From: an uncultured Mucispirillum sp.
GTDB lineage: Bacteria; Chrysiogenota; Deferribacteres; Deferribacterales; Mucispirillaceae
Reading direction: 5' to 3'
DNA: 13,680 nucleotides
Assembly: GCA_910586745.1 (NCBI GenBank)
Contig: CAJUJZ010000053.1
Span: 1-13,680 of the forward strand
Shown in pieces: positions 1 to 7,748 of this stretch. The translations under genes and the position numbers were made by a program. Below the pieces are notes generated by a model that was not told where the DNA came from, searched no databases, and saw nothing but the letters and a program-made list of their open reading frames with translations. Numbering within the stretch: position 1 is the first letter of the stretch; the number at the start of each line of letters is the position of its first letter.

Positions 1-42
1 GTAAAAATAATAATATAATATTTAAAAGGTATGGTATATAAT

Positions 43-561
43 ATGCACAAAATGGAAGAATTAATATCTGAAAAAGATATTACAGCAAAGGTTTCTGAAA
101 TAGCAGCATTAATTTCTCGTGATTTTAAATGTCAGGATTTAACAGTTGTGTCTGTATTAAAAGGCAGTTTTATTTTTACTGCCGATTTAGTCCGCAGTAT
201 TGATATGTCGCTAGAAGTAGCTTTTCTTGCAGCTTCTAGTTATGGTGCTTCTACAGAATCAAGTGGTGAATTAAAAATAAGATATGATATTGATATACCA
301 ATAGAAAATAAAACAGTTCTGCTTGTGGAAGATATAGTGGATACTGGGCTTACAATAAGCCATTTAAAAGATTACTTATATGAAAAAGGAGCAAAATGTG
401 TAAAAATATGCACAATATTTGATAAACCAGATAGACGGAAAATTCAAGTAGATGTAGACTACTCTGGCTTTGTTATTCCTAATGAGTTTGTTGTAGGATA
501 TGGGCTTGATTATAATAACAAATATAGAAATTTAAAAAATCTTTGTAAAATTACCATATAA
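43..561 (+). CDS. hpt: Hypoxanthine phosphoribosyltransferase
   Basis: Cytosolic purine-salvage enzyme that joins hypoxanthine (and usually guanine) to PRPP, giving IMP or GMP. Numbering from the ATG at 43 (172 residues), the sequence shows the pyrophosphate loop LKGS (39-42), the flexible-loop SSYG (65-68), the PRPP motif VEDIVDTGLT (95-104) with acidic pair E96/D97 and probable catalytic base D100, the purine-contacting Lys128 in DKPDRR, and VGYGLDY (151-157) near the C-terminus. Length is normal for the family. The start is uncertain. In-frame ATGs lie at 31, 43 and 52; the only Shine-Dalgarno-like stretch, AAAAGG at 24-29, is too close to 31 and rather far from 43, but similarity to other Hpt proteins begins near residue 43-52. 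It lies directly upstream of ftsH, a common pairing. Function is clear from motifs; preference between hypoxanthine and guanine cannot be read from the sequence. Confidence 0.95.
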   Translation: MHKMEELISEKDITAKVSEIAALISRDFKCQDLTVVSVLKGSFIFTADLVRSIDMSLEVAFLAASSYGASTESSGELKIRYDIDIPIENKTVLLVEDIVDTGLTISHLKDYLYEKGAKCVKICTIFDKPDRRKIQVDVDYSGFVIPNEFVVGYGLDYNNKYRNLKNLCKITI

Positions 562-566
562 TATTT

Positions 567-571
567 GGAGG
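567..571 (+). promoter_or_regulatory. Ribosome binding site of ftsH
   Basis: A full GGAGG lies 4 bases before the ftsH ATG at 576, in the 14-base gap after hpt. It is the strongest Shine-Dalgarno match in the window, fits a highly expressed housekeeping protease, and fixes the start of ftsH. Confidence 0.8.
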
Positions 572-575
572 ATAA

Positions 576-2453
576 ATGAATAGTGGTATTTATAAAAATC
601 TTGCACTTTGGCTTGTAATAGCTTTAATGATGGTGCTTGTATTTAATCTTTTTAATACTAATACTCAGACAAATCAAAAAGTTACTTATACTGAGTTTTT
701 AGATAGTGTTGAGAAAGACCATGTGAAAAAAGTAACTATAAAAGAAAATAAAATCACTGGTGAGTATAAAGATAATAATACTCGTTTTGAAACTTATGCA
801 CCTAGTGATAATAATTTAATTTCAGAGCTGAGAGATTATAATGTAGGTATTGAAGCAACTCCGCCAGATACTACTCCTTGGTATATGCAGCTGCTTATTT
901 CATGGCTTCCAATTATTCTGCTTATAGCTATATGGATATTCTTTATGAGGCAGATGCAGGGCGGCAGCGGCTCAAAAGCTTTTTCTTTTGGTAAAAGCAG
1001 AGCTAAGCTTTTAAATCAAGATAATTTAAAAGTAACTTTTAAAGATGTTGCTGGTATTGAAGAAGCAAAAGAAGAATTAACTGAAATTGTAGAATTTTTA
1101 AAAGACCCTGAAAAATTCCAAAAATTAGGCGGCAGGATTCCTAAAGGTGTGCTTTTAGTTGGCCCTCCAGGGACTGGTAAAACTCTGCTTGCAAAAGCTG
1201 TAGCTGGTGAAGCTGGTGTGCCATTTTATTCTATAAGCGGCTCAGATTTTGTTGAAATGTTTGTTGGTGTTGGTGCTGCTCGTATTAGAGATTTATTTGA
1301 GCAGGGCAAAAAAAATGCTCCATGTATTATATTTATGGATGAAATAGATGCTGTTGGACGCCACAGAGGTGCAGGTCTTGGAGGTGGTCATGACGAAAGA
1401 GAGCAGACATTAAATGCACTGCTTGTTGAAATGGATGGCTTTGATTCAAATGAAGGTGTTATTTTAGTAGCTGCTACAAACAGACCTGATGTATTAGACC
1501 CTGCATTACTTCGTCCTGGTCGTTTTGACAGACAGATAGTTGTTCCTCGTCCAGATTTAAAAGGAAGACTGCAGATTTTAAAAGTGCATGCTGCTAAAAT
1601 AAAAATGGCATCATCTGTAGATTTAGAAATTATTGCAAAAGGAACTCCAGGTTTTTCTGGTGCAGATTTAGCAAACCTTATGAATGAATCTGCCTTACTT
1701 GCTGCAAGGGCTAATAAAAATGAAGTTGATACATCAGATATAGAATCAGCAAAAGACAGGGTTATAATGGGTGCAGAAAGACGCAGTATGGTAATACCTG
1801 AAAAAGATAAAAAAGTTACTGCATTCCATGAAGCAGGTCATACAATTGTAGCTATTATGACAAAAGGTGCTGACCCTGTTCATAAAGTTTCTATTATTCC
1901 TAGGGGTATGGCTTTAGGTGTTACTATGCAGCTTCCTAGTGATGATAGATATAATGAAACAAAAGACCATCTTTTAGGCATGATTAGAGTTATGCTTGGC
2001 GGCAGGATTGCAGAAGAAGTAGTTTTTAATTCAATGTCTACTGGTGCAAGTAATGATATTGAAAGACTTACATCTATTGCAAGAAAAATGGTTATGAGCT
2101 GGGGTATGAGTGATAAGCTTGGCACAATATCTTTTGGTAAAAGAGATGAAGCTATCTTTTTAGGTAAAGAGATTTCAAGCCAGAAAGATTACAGTGAAAA
2201 AACAGCTGAATTAATAGATGATGAAGTTGAACATATTATTACAACATGCTACAATGAAGCAAGAAAAATAATAGAAGATAACATACATCTTTTAGATAAA
2301 ACTGCAGAAGCGCTGCTTGAAAAAGAAACTATTGAAACTCCTGAATTAAAAGAGCTTGTAAAAGAATATGCAGCTGAAGGATATAAAGATAATAATATGT
2401 TCTCTGAAAAAGAACAGGAAGAAAAAGAAGAAGCTAAAAACAAAAATAATTAA
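576..2453 (+). CDS. ftsH: ATP-dependent zinc metalloprotease FtsH
   Basis: Membrane-anchored AAA+ protease that degrades misfolded membrane proteins and some short-lived cytosolic regulators. In many Gram-negatives it controls LPS synthesis through LpxC; whether it does so here is inference. The 625 residues show a first membrane segment (about 8-26), a periplasmic stretch, a second membrane segment (about 103-124), Walker A GPPGTGKT (196-203), a pore loop around MFVG (228-231), Walker B IIFMDEID (251-258) and the second region of homology with arginine fingers (about 301-319). The protease domain has the zinc motif HEAGH (418-422), with D494 in the STGASND segment as the likely third ligand. 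The tail (about 603-625) is highly charged and rich in Glu and Lys, as is common. All catalytic residues are present. A strong GGAGG sits 4 bases before the ATG, and the gene follows hpt after 14 bases. Confidence 0.98.
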   Translation: MNSGIYKNLALWLVIALMMVLVFNLFNTNTQTNQKVTYTEFLDSVEKDHVKKVTIKENKITGEYKDNNTRFETYAPSDNNLISELRDYNVGIEATPPDTTPWYMQLLISWLPIILLIAIWIFFMRQMQGGSGSKAFSFGKSRAKLLNQDNLKVTFKDVAGIEEAKEELTEIVEFLKDPEKFQKLGGRIPKGVLLVGPPGTGKTLLAKAVAGEAGVPFYSISGSDFVEMFVGVGAARIRDLFEQGKKNAPCIIFMDEIDAVGRHRGAGLGGGHDEREQTLNALLVEMDGFDSNEGVILVAATNRPDVLDPALLRPGRFDRQIVVPRPDLKGRLQILKVHAAKIKMASSVDLEIIAKGTPGFSGADLANLMNESALLAARANKNEVDTSDIESAKDRVIMGAERRSMVIPEKDKKVTAFHEAGHTIVAIMTKGADPVHKVSIIPRGMALGVTMQLPSDDRYNETKDHLLGMIRVMLGGRIAEEVVFNSMSTGASNDIERLTSIARKMVMSWGMSDKLGTISFGKRDEAIFLGKEISSQKDYSEKTAELIDDEVEHIITTCYNEARKIIEDNIHLLDKTAEALLEKETIETPELKELVKEYAAEGYKDNNMFSEKEQEEKEEAKNKNN

Positions 2454-2468
2454 TTTGGAAGTGTTTGT

Positions 2469-3656
2469 ATGAAGTTTTATAAACTGACACCAGAATATGA
2501 TAGAATAAAGCAGGAATTAGTGCGTATTGGTGTAGATAATTATGCATTAAATATGGTAAAAAAAGGTGTCAGTTTAAATATTTTAGTGCGGGATATAAAA
2601 GCTCCCGCTGCTAATATTTTAAAGCAGGAAGCTATTGCTTCAGGAATGGATGCAGCAGTTAAAAAAGGAGCTGTTTCCTGCTCAATAGATAGAACTGATG
2701 TGCTTTTAATGGGTAGTGCTGCAATATTTGAAAGACTTATTAAAAGACTTTCAGTACAGGTTTTTGGTTTAAAAGAATTAGGAAAGGAATTAAGCCTTTT
2801 TTTAAAAAGCAAAGAAATTAAAAATATTACATATCATAAAGGCAGCATAGATATATCTAAACCAATATGTATGGGTATTTTGAATACAACACCAGATTCT
2901 TTCAGTGATGGCAGTATGTATATAACAGAGGAGGCGATTGCTGCAAGAATTAATGAAATGGCAGAACTTGGTGTTGATATTATTGACATAGGTGGTATGT
3001 CATCAAGGCCTTTTTCAGAAAGTATCAGCAGTGATGAGGAAATAAAAAGAATAAAATTTGCTCTTGATTACATTAAACAGTATGATATGATAGTATCAGT
3101 AGATACTAATAACTATAAAACAGCAGAGTATGCATTAAATAATGGATCTGATATTATCAATGATATATCAGGTATGACTGATGATAATATGGTATCTGTA
3201 TGCGGTCAGGCAAAATGTGCAGTGTGTATCATGCATATGAATGGCAGTCCAAAAGATATGCAGACTAATGCAAATACTGAATATAATAATATTATATATG
3301 ATGTTCATGATTTTTTTACAAAAAGTATAGATAAATGTCTTAATGCAGGTATTGATTACTCATCAATCATACTTGATGTAGGTTTTGGATTTGGTAAAAC
3401 TGTTGAGCAGAATTATATTTTATTAAAATATTTAAGAGAGTTTAAATCTTTTAATCTTCCACTGCTTGCAGGTATTTCCCGCAAATCTATGATTGGGGCT
3501 GTTATTGATAAAGATGTTAATAACAGACTTGCAGGCACAATTTGTGCAAATGCAGCAGCCATTTTAAATGGTGCAGATATTATACGAGTTCATGATATCA
3601 AAGAAGGTATTGATACAGTAAAGATTGCTGATTATATTTTAAAGGCGAATATATGA
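2469..3656 (+). CDS. folP: Dihydropteroate synthase, long form with N-terminal extension
   Basis: Condenses 6-hydroxymethyl-dihydropterin diphosphate with p-aminobenzoate to give dihydropteroate, the sulfonamide-sensitive step of folate synthesis. At 395 residues it is over 100 longer than the E. coli enzyme. The TIM-barrel domain begins near residue 131 with MGILNTTPDSFSDGS (135-149). Pterin-site residues are kept: D212 (SVDT), N231 (IND), D303, K339 (SRKS), R373 and H375 (RVHD). The loop normally written GGESTRPG reads GGMSSRPF (175-182), and LDPGFGFGK reads LDVGFGFGK (302-310), so E, T, G and P positions differ while R180 and P181 remain. The first 120 or so residues form a small unassigned domain that resembles the extension of long DHPS proteins in Deltaproteobacteria (from memory, not checked). 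GGAAG at 2457-2461 precedes the ATG by 7 bases. The stop overlaps the cdaA start (ATGA). Confidence 0.93.
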   Translation: MKFYKLTPEYDRIKQELVRIGVDNYALNMVKKGVSLNILVRDIKAPAANILKQEAIASGMDAAVKKGAVSCSIDRTDVLLMGSAAIFERLIKRLSVQVFGLKELGKELSLFLKSKEIKNITYHKGSIDISKPICMGILNTTPDSFSDGSMYITEEAIAARINEMAELGVDIIDIGGMSSRPFSESISSDEEIKRIKFALDYIKQYDMIVSVDTNNYKTAEYALNNGSDIINDISGMTDDNMVSVCGQAKCAVCIMHMNGSPKDMQTNANTEYNNIIYDVHDFFTKSIDKCLNAGIDYSSIILDVGFGFGKTVEQNYILLKYLREFKSFNLPLLAGISRKSMIGAVIDKDVNNRLAGTICANAAAILNGADIIRVHDIKEGIDTVKIADYILKANI

Positions 3657-4435
3657 TTACGACTATTTTTGAATTTGTTAAAAGTTATGTTAGTATTATA
3701 GATGTAATAGATATTGCATTTATAAGTTATATTATTTACAGACTTCTGCTTCTTTTAAGGGGTACGAGAGCCATATATATGTTAGTATCTATTATGATAC
3801 TTTTAGTGCTTCTTGGTCTTTCTGACTTTTTAGGAATGAAAGTAACTAGATGGGTATTAAGTAATATGTCAGGTTACTTATTTTTAGCCTTAATAATAAT
3901 ATTCCAACCTGAAATAAGAAGAGCACTTGCATTTATTGGCGAATCAAAGTTTTTTGAACGCTCTGTAACCATGAATTCTCAAATAGTAGATGAACTTGTA
4001 AGAACTGCAACCATTTTAGCAAACAGGCAGCTTGGTGCATTAATTATTATTCAAAGAAATACAGATATTGCCCATTATGTAACATTGGGTCAGAAAATAG
4101 ATTCAGTGGTTAGTAAAGATTTACTGCTTAGTATATTTATTCCATATTCTCCATTACATGATGGTGCAGTATTACTTGAAGGTTCAAGGCTTACATATGC
4201 TGGCTGTATTCTGCCGCTTACAAAAAGAGAGGATATTGCACAGCAGTATGGAACAAGGCACAGGGCAGCAATAGGGATTACAGAAGAAACTGATGCAATA
4301 GCTATTGTAGTTAGTGAAGAAAGAGGTGAAATTTCTATTACAGAAGGCGGAAATATTATTCCAAATTTAGATGCGAACGGTTTACGGGAAACTTTAAGCA
4401 AGCTGATTAAAATAAATAAATCAACGGAAGATTAA
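3653..4435 (+). CDS. cdaA: Membrane diadenylate cyclase CdaA (DisA_N domain)
   Basis: Makes the second messenger cyclic di-AMP from two ATP at the inner face of the membrane. Three hydrophobic segments (about 17-36, 40-60 and 70-86) precede the cytosolic DAC domain, which has the motifs LHDGA (168-172, with metal-binding D170), GTRHRAA (200-206), TDA (213-215) and SEERGEIS (221-228). All catalytic motifs are intact and the 260-residue length is usual for CdaA/DacA. The ATG overlaps the folP stop by 4 bases, with AAAGG at 3641-3645 in the folP end as its ribosome site. The following genes are its known partners, the YbbR protein CdaR and GlmM. In Firmicutes this trio links c-di-AMP to osmotic and cell-wall control; GlmM can bind and inhibit CdaA there. 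The same interaction here is inferred only from gene order. Confidence 0.96.
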   Translation: MITTIFEFVKSYVSIIDVIDIAFISYIIYRLLLLLRGTRAIYMLVSIMILLVLLGLSDFLGMKVTRWVLSNMSGYLFLALIIIFQPEIRRALAFIGESKFFERSVTMNSQIVDELVRTATILANRQLGALIIIQRNTDIAHYVTLGQKIDSVVSKDLLLSIFIPYSPLHDGAVLLEGSRLTYAGCILPLTKREDIAQQYGTRHRAAIGITEETDAIAIVVSEERGEISITEGGNIIPNLDANGLRETLSKLIKINKSTED

Positions 4436-4436
4436 T

Positions 4437-5339
4437 ATGTTAAACAATAAAACTTTATTAAAAATCCTTAGTGTATTCATTGCTCTTGGTATGTGGATAA
4501 TGGTTGTATCTGGTCATGAAGAAACAAAAGAGATGACTGTTCCTGTAAAGCTTATTAATGTATCTAATGGTAAGGTTGCAATTGCAGATTATCCAAATGT
4601 TTCTGTAAATATAAAAGGTGCAGCAAGACTTATGCAGTCACTTGCTAATTCTGATGTTCTGCTTAATATTGATGTTGCTGCTTTTCCTAATGGTCAGTCT
4701 ATCAGAAGAATACTTCCTGTAGATTTTAAAAAACCACTTGGGCTTGAAATAGTTGATGTAAAGCCAGCTGAACTGCGTATTACTCTTGATGATATTACAG
4801 CAAAAGATGTGCGTGTACTGCCGTCTATTATTGGTGAAGTTAAGCAGGGTTATATGGTAGAAAGTATTACATTAAAACCTAACTCTGTAAATGTAACAGG
4901 TGCTAAAAGTTTATTATCTAACCTTGAAAATATTTCAACAATGCCTATAAATCTTTCTGAAAGAAGTAAGAATTTTGTTCAGAATGTAGTATTAAAAGAT
5001 TATGATGGTGTTACAAAAATACAGCCTTCATCAGTTGAAGTTCGTGTTAAATTAAGAGAAAATATGGTAGAACATGAATTTACAAATGTTCCTGTAGAAT
5101 GTATGAATTTAAAAAGTAACTTAATGGTAGCAAATACTCCATCACTTTCTTATGTAAAAGCAAGAGGAATGGAAGATATTATTGATACATTTTTAGATAC
5201 AGTTACTTTTGTTACAGACTGCAGTAATATAAATGGTCCTGGAACTTATACTGGCTCAGTTGCATATAGAACAAATTTAATTGTAGATATATTAAACCTA
5301 GAGCCACAAACAATAAATATAGAGATAAAAGAAAGATGA
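4437..5339 (+). CDS. cdaR: YbbR-domain protein, CdaA regulator CdaR
   Basis: Membrane-anchored extracytoplasmic protein of the YbbR family, predicted to modulate the neighbouring CdaA. An uncleaved-looking N-terminal membrane segment (about 7-24) is followed by three repeats of the YbbR beta-fold, roughly 33-117, 124-206 and 212-298. Each begins with a short strand and a Val-Pro or Leu-Pro-like step (VPVKL, VLPSI, VPVEC), and the first two end in a strand before a charged turn (ELRITLDD, EVRVKLRE). Bacillus CdaR has more repeats, so this is a shorter version. It starts one base after cdaA, with GGAAG at 4426-4430 as ribosome site, and overlaps glmM by 4 bases, so the three are probably translated together. 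The family assignment is firm; the regulatory role comes from Firmicutes work and gene order. Confidence 0.9.
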   Translation: MLNNKTLLKILSVFIALGMWIMVVSGHEETKEMTVPVKLINVSNGKVAIADYPNVSVNIKGAARLMQSLANSDVLLNIDVAAFPNGQSIRRILPVDFKKPLGLEIVDVKPAELRITLDDITAKDVRVLPSIIGEVKQGYMVESITLKPNSVNVTGAKSLLSNLENISTMPINLSERSKNFVQNVVLKDYDGVTKIQPSSVEVRVKLRENMVEHEFTNVPVECMNLKSNLMVANTPSLSYVKARGMEDIIDTFLDTVTFVTDCSNINGPGTYTGSVAYRTNLIVDILNLEPQTINIEIKER

Positions 5340-6679
5340 GAAAATATTTTGGAACAGACGGAGTGCGAGGCAGGGCAAATATTGAGCCATTAACTGCTGA
5401 TTTTGCATTAAAACTTGGCAGAGCAGCTGCCGGCTTATTTAAAAATAATGATACACACAGGAAAATTATTATTGGAAAAGATACGCGCCTTTCCTGTTAT
5501 ATGTTTGAAAATGCTTTAGTATCAGGTATCTGCTCGGCAGGTATTGATGCAGTAATGGTTGGTGTAATTCCAACCCCTGCAATAGCATTTTTAACAAAAT
5601 CAATCAGAGCAGATGCTGGTGTAGTAATAAGTGCATCCCATAACCCATATTATGATAACGGTATTAAGTTTTTTAATGCTAATGGTTACAAACTTGCAGA
5701 TATTACAGAGCATGAAATAGAAAGAATGATAGATAATAATGAGCCTGCTTTAGACCCAGATTCTATAGGTAAAGCATACAGAATAGAAGGTATAGGCAGA
5801 TATGTGGAATTTGTAAAAAATACATTCCCTAAAAATATTGATTTAAAAGGGCTTAAAATAGTGGTGGACTGTGCAAATGGTGCATCATATAAAGCAGCTC
5901 CACTTGCTTTAAGAGAGCTTGGAGCAGAGCTTATTTTAATTAATGTTGATCCAAACGGCACAAATATTAATGATAACTGTGGTGCAGTATATCCGGAAAA
6001 TATGGCAAAAGCTGTTTTAGAACATGGAGCAGATGTTGGCATATCTTTTGACGGTGATGCAGATAGAGTTGTTTTTGCAGATGAAAAAGGCAATATAGTT
6101 GACGGTGATAAAATTATGGGTATTTGTGCCATAGATATGATGGAGCATAGTAGATTAAAAAATAATACTATTGTTGCTACTGTTATGAGCAACCTTGGTT
6201 TTGAATATTCTATGAATAAAAAAGGCATAAAACTTATTCGCTCTCAAGTTGGTGACAGGTATGTTATGGAAGATATGCTGAAATATAATTGTAACCTTGG
6301 CGGTGAGCAGTCTGGTCATTTAATCTTTTCAGATTTTAATACTACAGGTGATGGTTTAATCAGTGCTATGCAGGTTCTTGGTTTGCTTGTTAAAAAAGGT
6401 AAATCTTTATCAGAACTTTGCAGCTTTATAGAAACATACCCGCAGGTATTAAATAATGTTTTAGTTGATAAAAAAGTTCCACTTGATGAATTAACTAATA
6501 CTTCAGCATTAATCTCAAAATTAGAAAAAGAGCTTGGCACTTCAGGCAGACTTCTTGTAAGGTATTCTGGAACAGAAAATAAATTAAGAGTTATGCTTGA
6601 AGGTAAAGATGAGCAGGTAATATCTGCTTATGCAAAAGAAATTGCTGATACAGCAGTAAATGAAATTAAAGGTAAATAG
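5336..6679 (+). CDS. glmM: Phosphoglucosamine mutase
   Basis: Converts glucosamine 6-phosphate to glucosamine 1-phosphate, the step that leads to UDP-GlcNAc for peptidoglycan and lipid A. It has the four-domain architecture of the alpha-D-phosphohexomutases at 447 residues, a typical length. Visible motifs are YFGTDGVRG (4-12), the active-site serine loop SASHNP with phosphoserine S101, the metal loop DGDADR (239-244), the sugar-binding loop GGEQSGH (322-328) and the phosphate-binding loop RYSGTENKLR (409-418). Nothing essential is missing. It begins inside the cdaR stop (ATGA) with only a weak purine-rich stretch upstream, so coupled translation is likely. Beyond metabolism, GlmM is a known binding partner of CdaA in some Firmicutes. 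Confidence 0.98.
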   Translation: MRKYFGTDGVRGRANIEPLTADFALKLGRAAAGLFKNNDTHRKIIIGKDTRLSCYMFENALVSGICSAGIDAVMVGVIPTPAIAFLTKSIRADAGVVISASHNPYYDNGIKFFNANGYKLADITEHEIERMIDNNEPALDPDSIGKAYRIEGIGRYVEFVKNTFPKNIDLKGLKIVVDCANGASYKAAPLALRELGAELILINVDPNGTNINDNCGAVYPENMAKAVLEHGADVGISFDGDADRVVFADEKGNIVDGDKIMGICAIDMMEHSRLKNNTIVATVMSNLGFEYSMNKKGIKLIRSQVGDRYVMEDMLKYNCNLGGEQSGHLIFSDFNTTGDGLISAMQVLGLLVKKGKSLSELCSFIETYPQVLNNVLVDKKVPLDELTNTSALISKLEKELGTSGRLLVRYSGTENKLRVMLEGKDEQVISAYAKEIADTAVNEIKGK

Positions 6680-6681
6680 TA

Positions 6682-7395
6682 ATGATAAAACTTGGTGTAA
6701 ATATTGATCATGTGGCTACACTGCGTCAGGCTAGAATGGGAATAGAGCCTGAACCTGTTATGGCTGCCAAAATTGCAGAAAAAGCAGGTGCCGATGGTAT
6801 TACAATACATTTAAGAGAAGACAGGCGTCATATACAGGATAAAGATGTATATGATATTAAAAAGATTATCTCTATTCCATTAAATTTAGAAATGGCATGC
6901 AATGATGATATTATTGATATTGCAAGAGAAGTGCTTCCAAACACATGTACAATAGTTCCAGAAAAGCGTCAGGAAATAACTACAGAAGGTGGTCTTGATG
7001 CTGCTAGGCAGTATAATGCAGTTGCAGATACTGTTGCAAGGCTGCAGGAAAAAGGTATAAAAGTAAGTCTTTTTATAGAGCCGAACAAAGTGCAGATTGA
7101 AGCTGCAAAAAGAATAGGTGCAGAATATATTGAAATTCATACAGGACTGTATGCAAATACAGAAGGTGAAGCACAGCTGCAGGAATTAAACCGCATAAAA
7201 GAAGCTGCAGCTTATGCTCACAGACTTGGTTTAATTGTTAATGCAGGCCATGGGTTAAATTATACTAATATACATAATATAGCTGCTGTTACTTATATGC
7301 ATGAATTTAATATAGGACATTCTATTATTTCAAGAGCTGTTTTTACAGGACTTGAAGAAGCAGTTAAAGAAATGATAAAAATAGTTAAAAAATAG
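6682..7395 (+). CDS. pdxJ: Pyridoxine 5'-phosphate synthase
   Basis: Closes the pyridine ring of vitamin B6 from 3-amino-1-hydroxyacetone phosphate and deoxyxylulose 5-phosphate in the DXP-dependent pathway. The 237 residues match PdxJ throughout: GVNIDHVATLRQAR (5-18), ADGITIHLREDRRHI (37-51) with the catalytic histidine near 43, the glutamate of NLEMA (E70), VPEKRQEITTEGGLD (92-106), IEIHTG (150-155) and VNAGHGLNY (186-194) with H190 as the likely other catalytic histidine. AAAGG at 6668-6672, inside the glmM end, precedes the ATG by 9 bases. A PdxJ gene implies the organism uses the DXP-dependent B6 route rather than PdxS/PdxT. Nothing is unusual. pdxJ next to acpS is a common arrangement in Proteobacteria. 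Confidence 0.98.
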   Translation: MIKLGVNIDHVATLRQARMGIEPEPVMAAKIAEKAGADGITIHLREDRRHIQDKDVYDIKKIISIPLNLEMACNDDIIDIAREVLPNTCTIVPEKRQEITTEGGLDAARQYNAVADTVARLQEKGIKVSLFIEPNKVQIEAAKRIGAEYIEIHTGLYANTEGEAQLQELNRIKEAAAYAHRLGLIVNAGHGLNYTNIHNIAAVTYMHEFNIGHSIISRAVFTGLEEAVKEMIKIVKK

Positions 7396-7397
7396 TT

Positions 7398-7748
7398 ATG
7401 CTTGGCTGTGATATTATAGAAATAGAAAGAATAGAGCAGTCTATTTTAAAATTTGGGGAAAGTTTTTTAAAGCATATACTTTCAGAAAATGAAATAGCAT
7501 TATATAATAAACGAGGTAAAAAAGCAGAGTTTGCAGCTGGCAGATTTGCTGCAAAAGAGGCTGTATCAAAAGCATTAGGCACAGGTATAGGCATAGACTA
7601 CAGATTTACAGATATAGAGATACTGCCAAATGAATATGGCAAACCTTATGTTTATCTAAAAAGTCAAAAAAAAGAAAATATTGAAATATCTATATCACAT
7701 TCCCGTATAAATGCTGTTGCGGTATGTATAATTAAAGAGGCAGAATGA
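7398..7748 (+). CDS. acpS: Holo-[acyl-carrier-protein] synthase
   Basis: Moves the 4'-phosphopantetheine arm from coenzyme A to a serine of acyl carrier protein, activating it for fatty-acid and lipid A synthesis. The 116 residues are a normal length for the small trimeric AcpS type. Metal-binding D4 lies in GCDIIEIERI (3-12; most relatives read GTDIVEI) and E54 lies in the signature FAAGRFAAKEAVSKALGTG (45-63). The late motif SISHS (98-102) is also present. No convincing Shine-Dalgarno sequence precedes the ATG, which lies two bases after the pdxJ stop, so translation probably depends on ribosomes finishing pdxJ. The end overlaps kdsB by 4 bases (ATGA), with AGAGG at 7736-7740 serving kdsB. 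Confidence 0.95.
   Translation: MLGCDIIEIERIEQSILKFGESFLKHILSENEIALYNKRGKKAEFAAGRFAAKEAVSKALGTGIGIDYRFTDIEILPNEYGKPYVYLKSQKKENIEISISHSRINAVAVCIIKEAE

Noticed and set aside
1..30. AT-rich start of the window with TATAAT-like bases, as a promoter for hpt
   Set aside because: Any 30 bases at this composition contain TATAAT-like strings, and there is no room to see a -35 element.
3..41. Possible tail of an upstream gene (frame 3, ending KNNNIIFKRYGI, stop TAA at 39-41), perhaps tilS by analogy with tilS-hpt-ftsH order
   Set aside because: Only 12 codons are visible and another frame also stops nearby (TAA at 16-18). The stretch is too short and AT-rich to tell coding from noise.
5686..6228. Open frame of 180 codons on the minus strand opposite glmM
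   Set aside because: It lies wholly within a confident glmM, its translation matches no family I recognise, and it looks like an antisense shadow of AT-rich coding sequence. The shorter minus-strand frames opposite ftsH, folP, cdaA, pdxJ, acpS and kdsD were rejected for the same reason.
7666..7673. Run of eight A in acpS (a similar run lies in ftsH near 1307-1314) as a phase-variable or slippage site
   Set aside because: Such runs are common in Lys-rich proteins of AT-rich genomes, the frame is intact, and both are conserved housekeeping genes.
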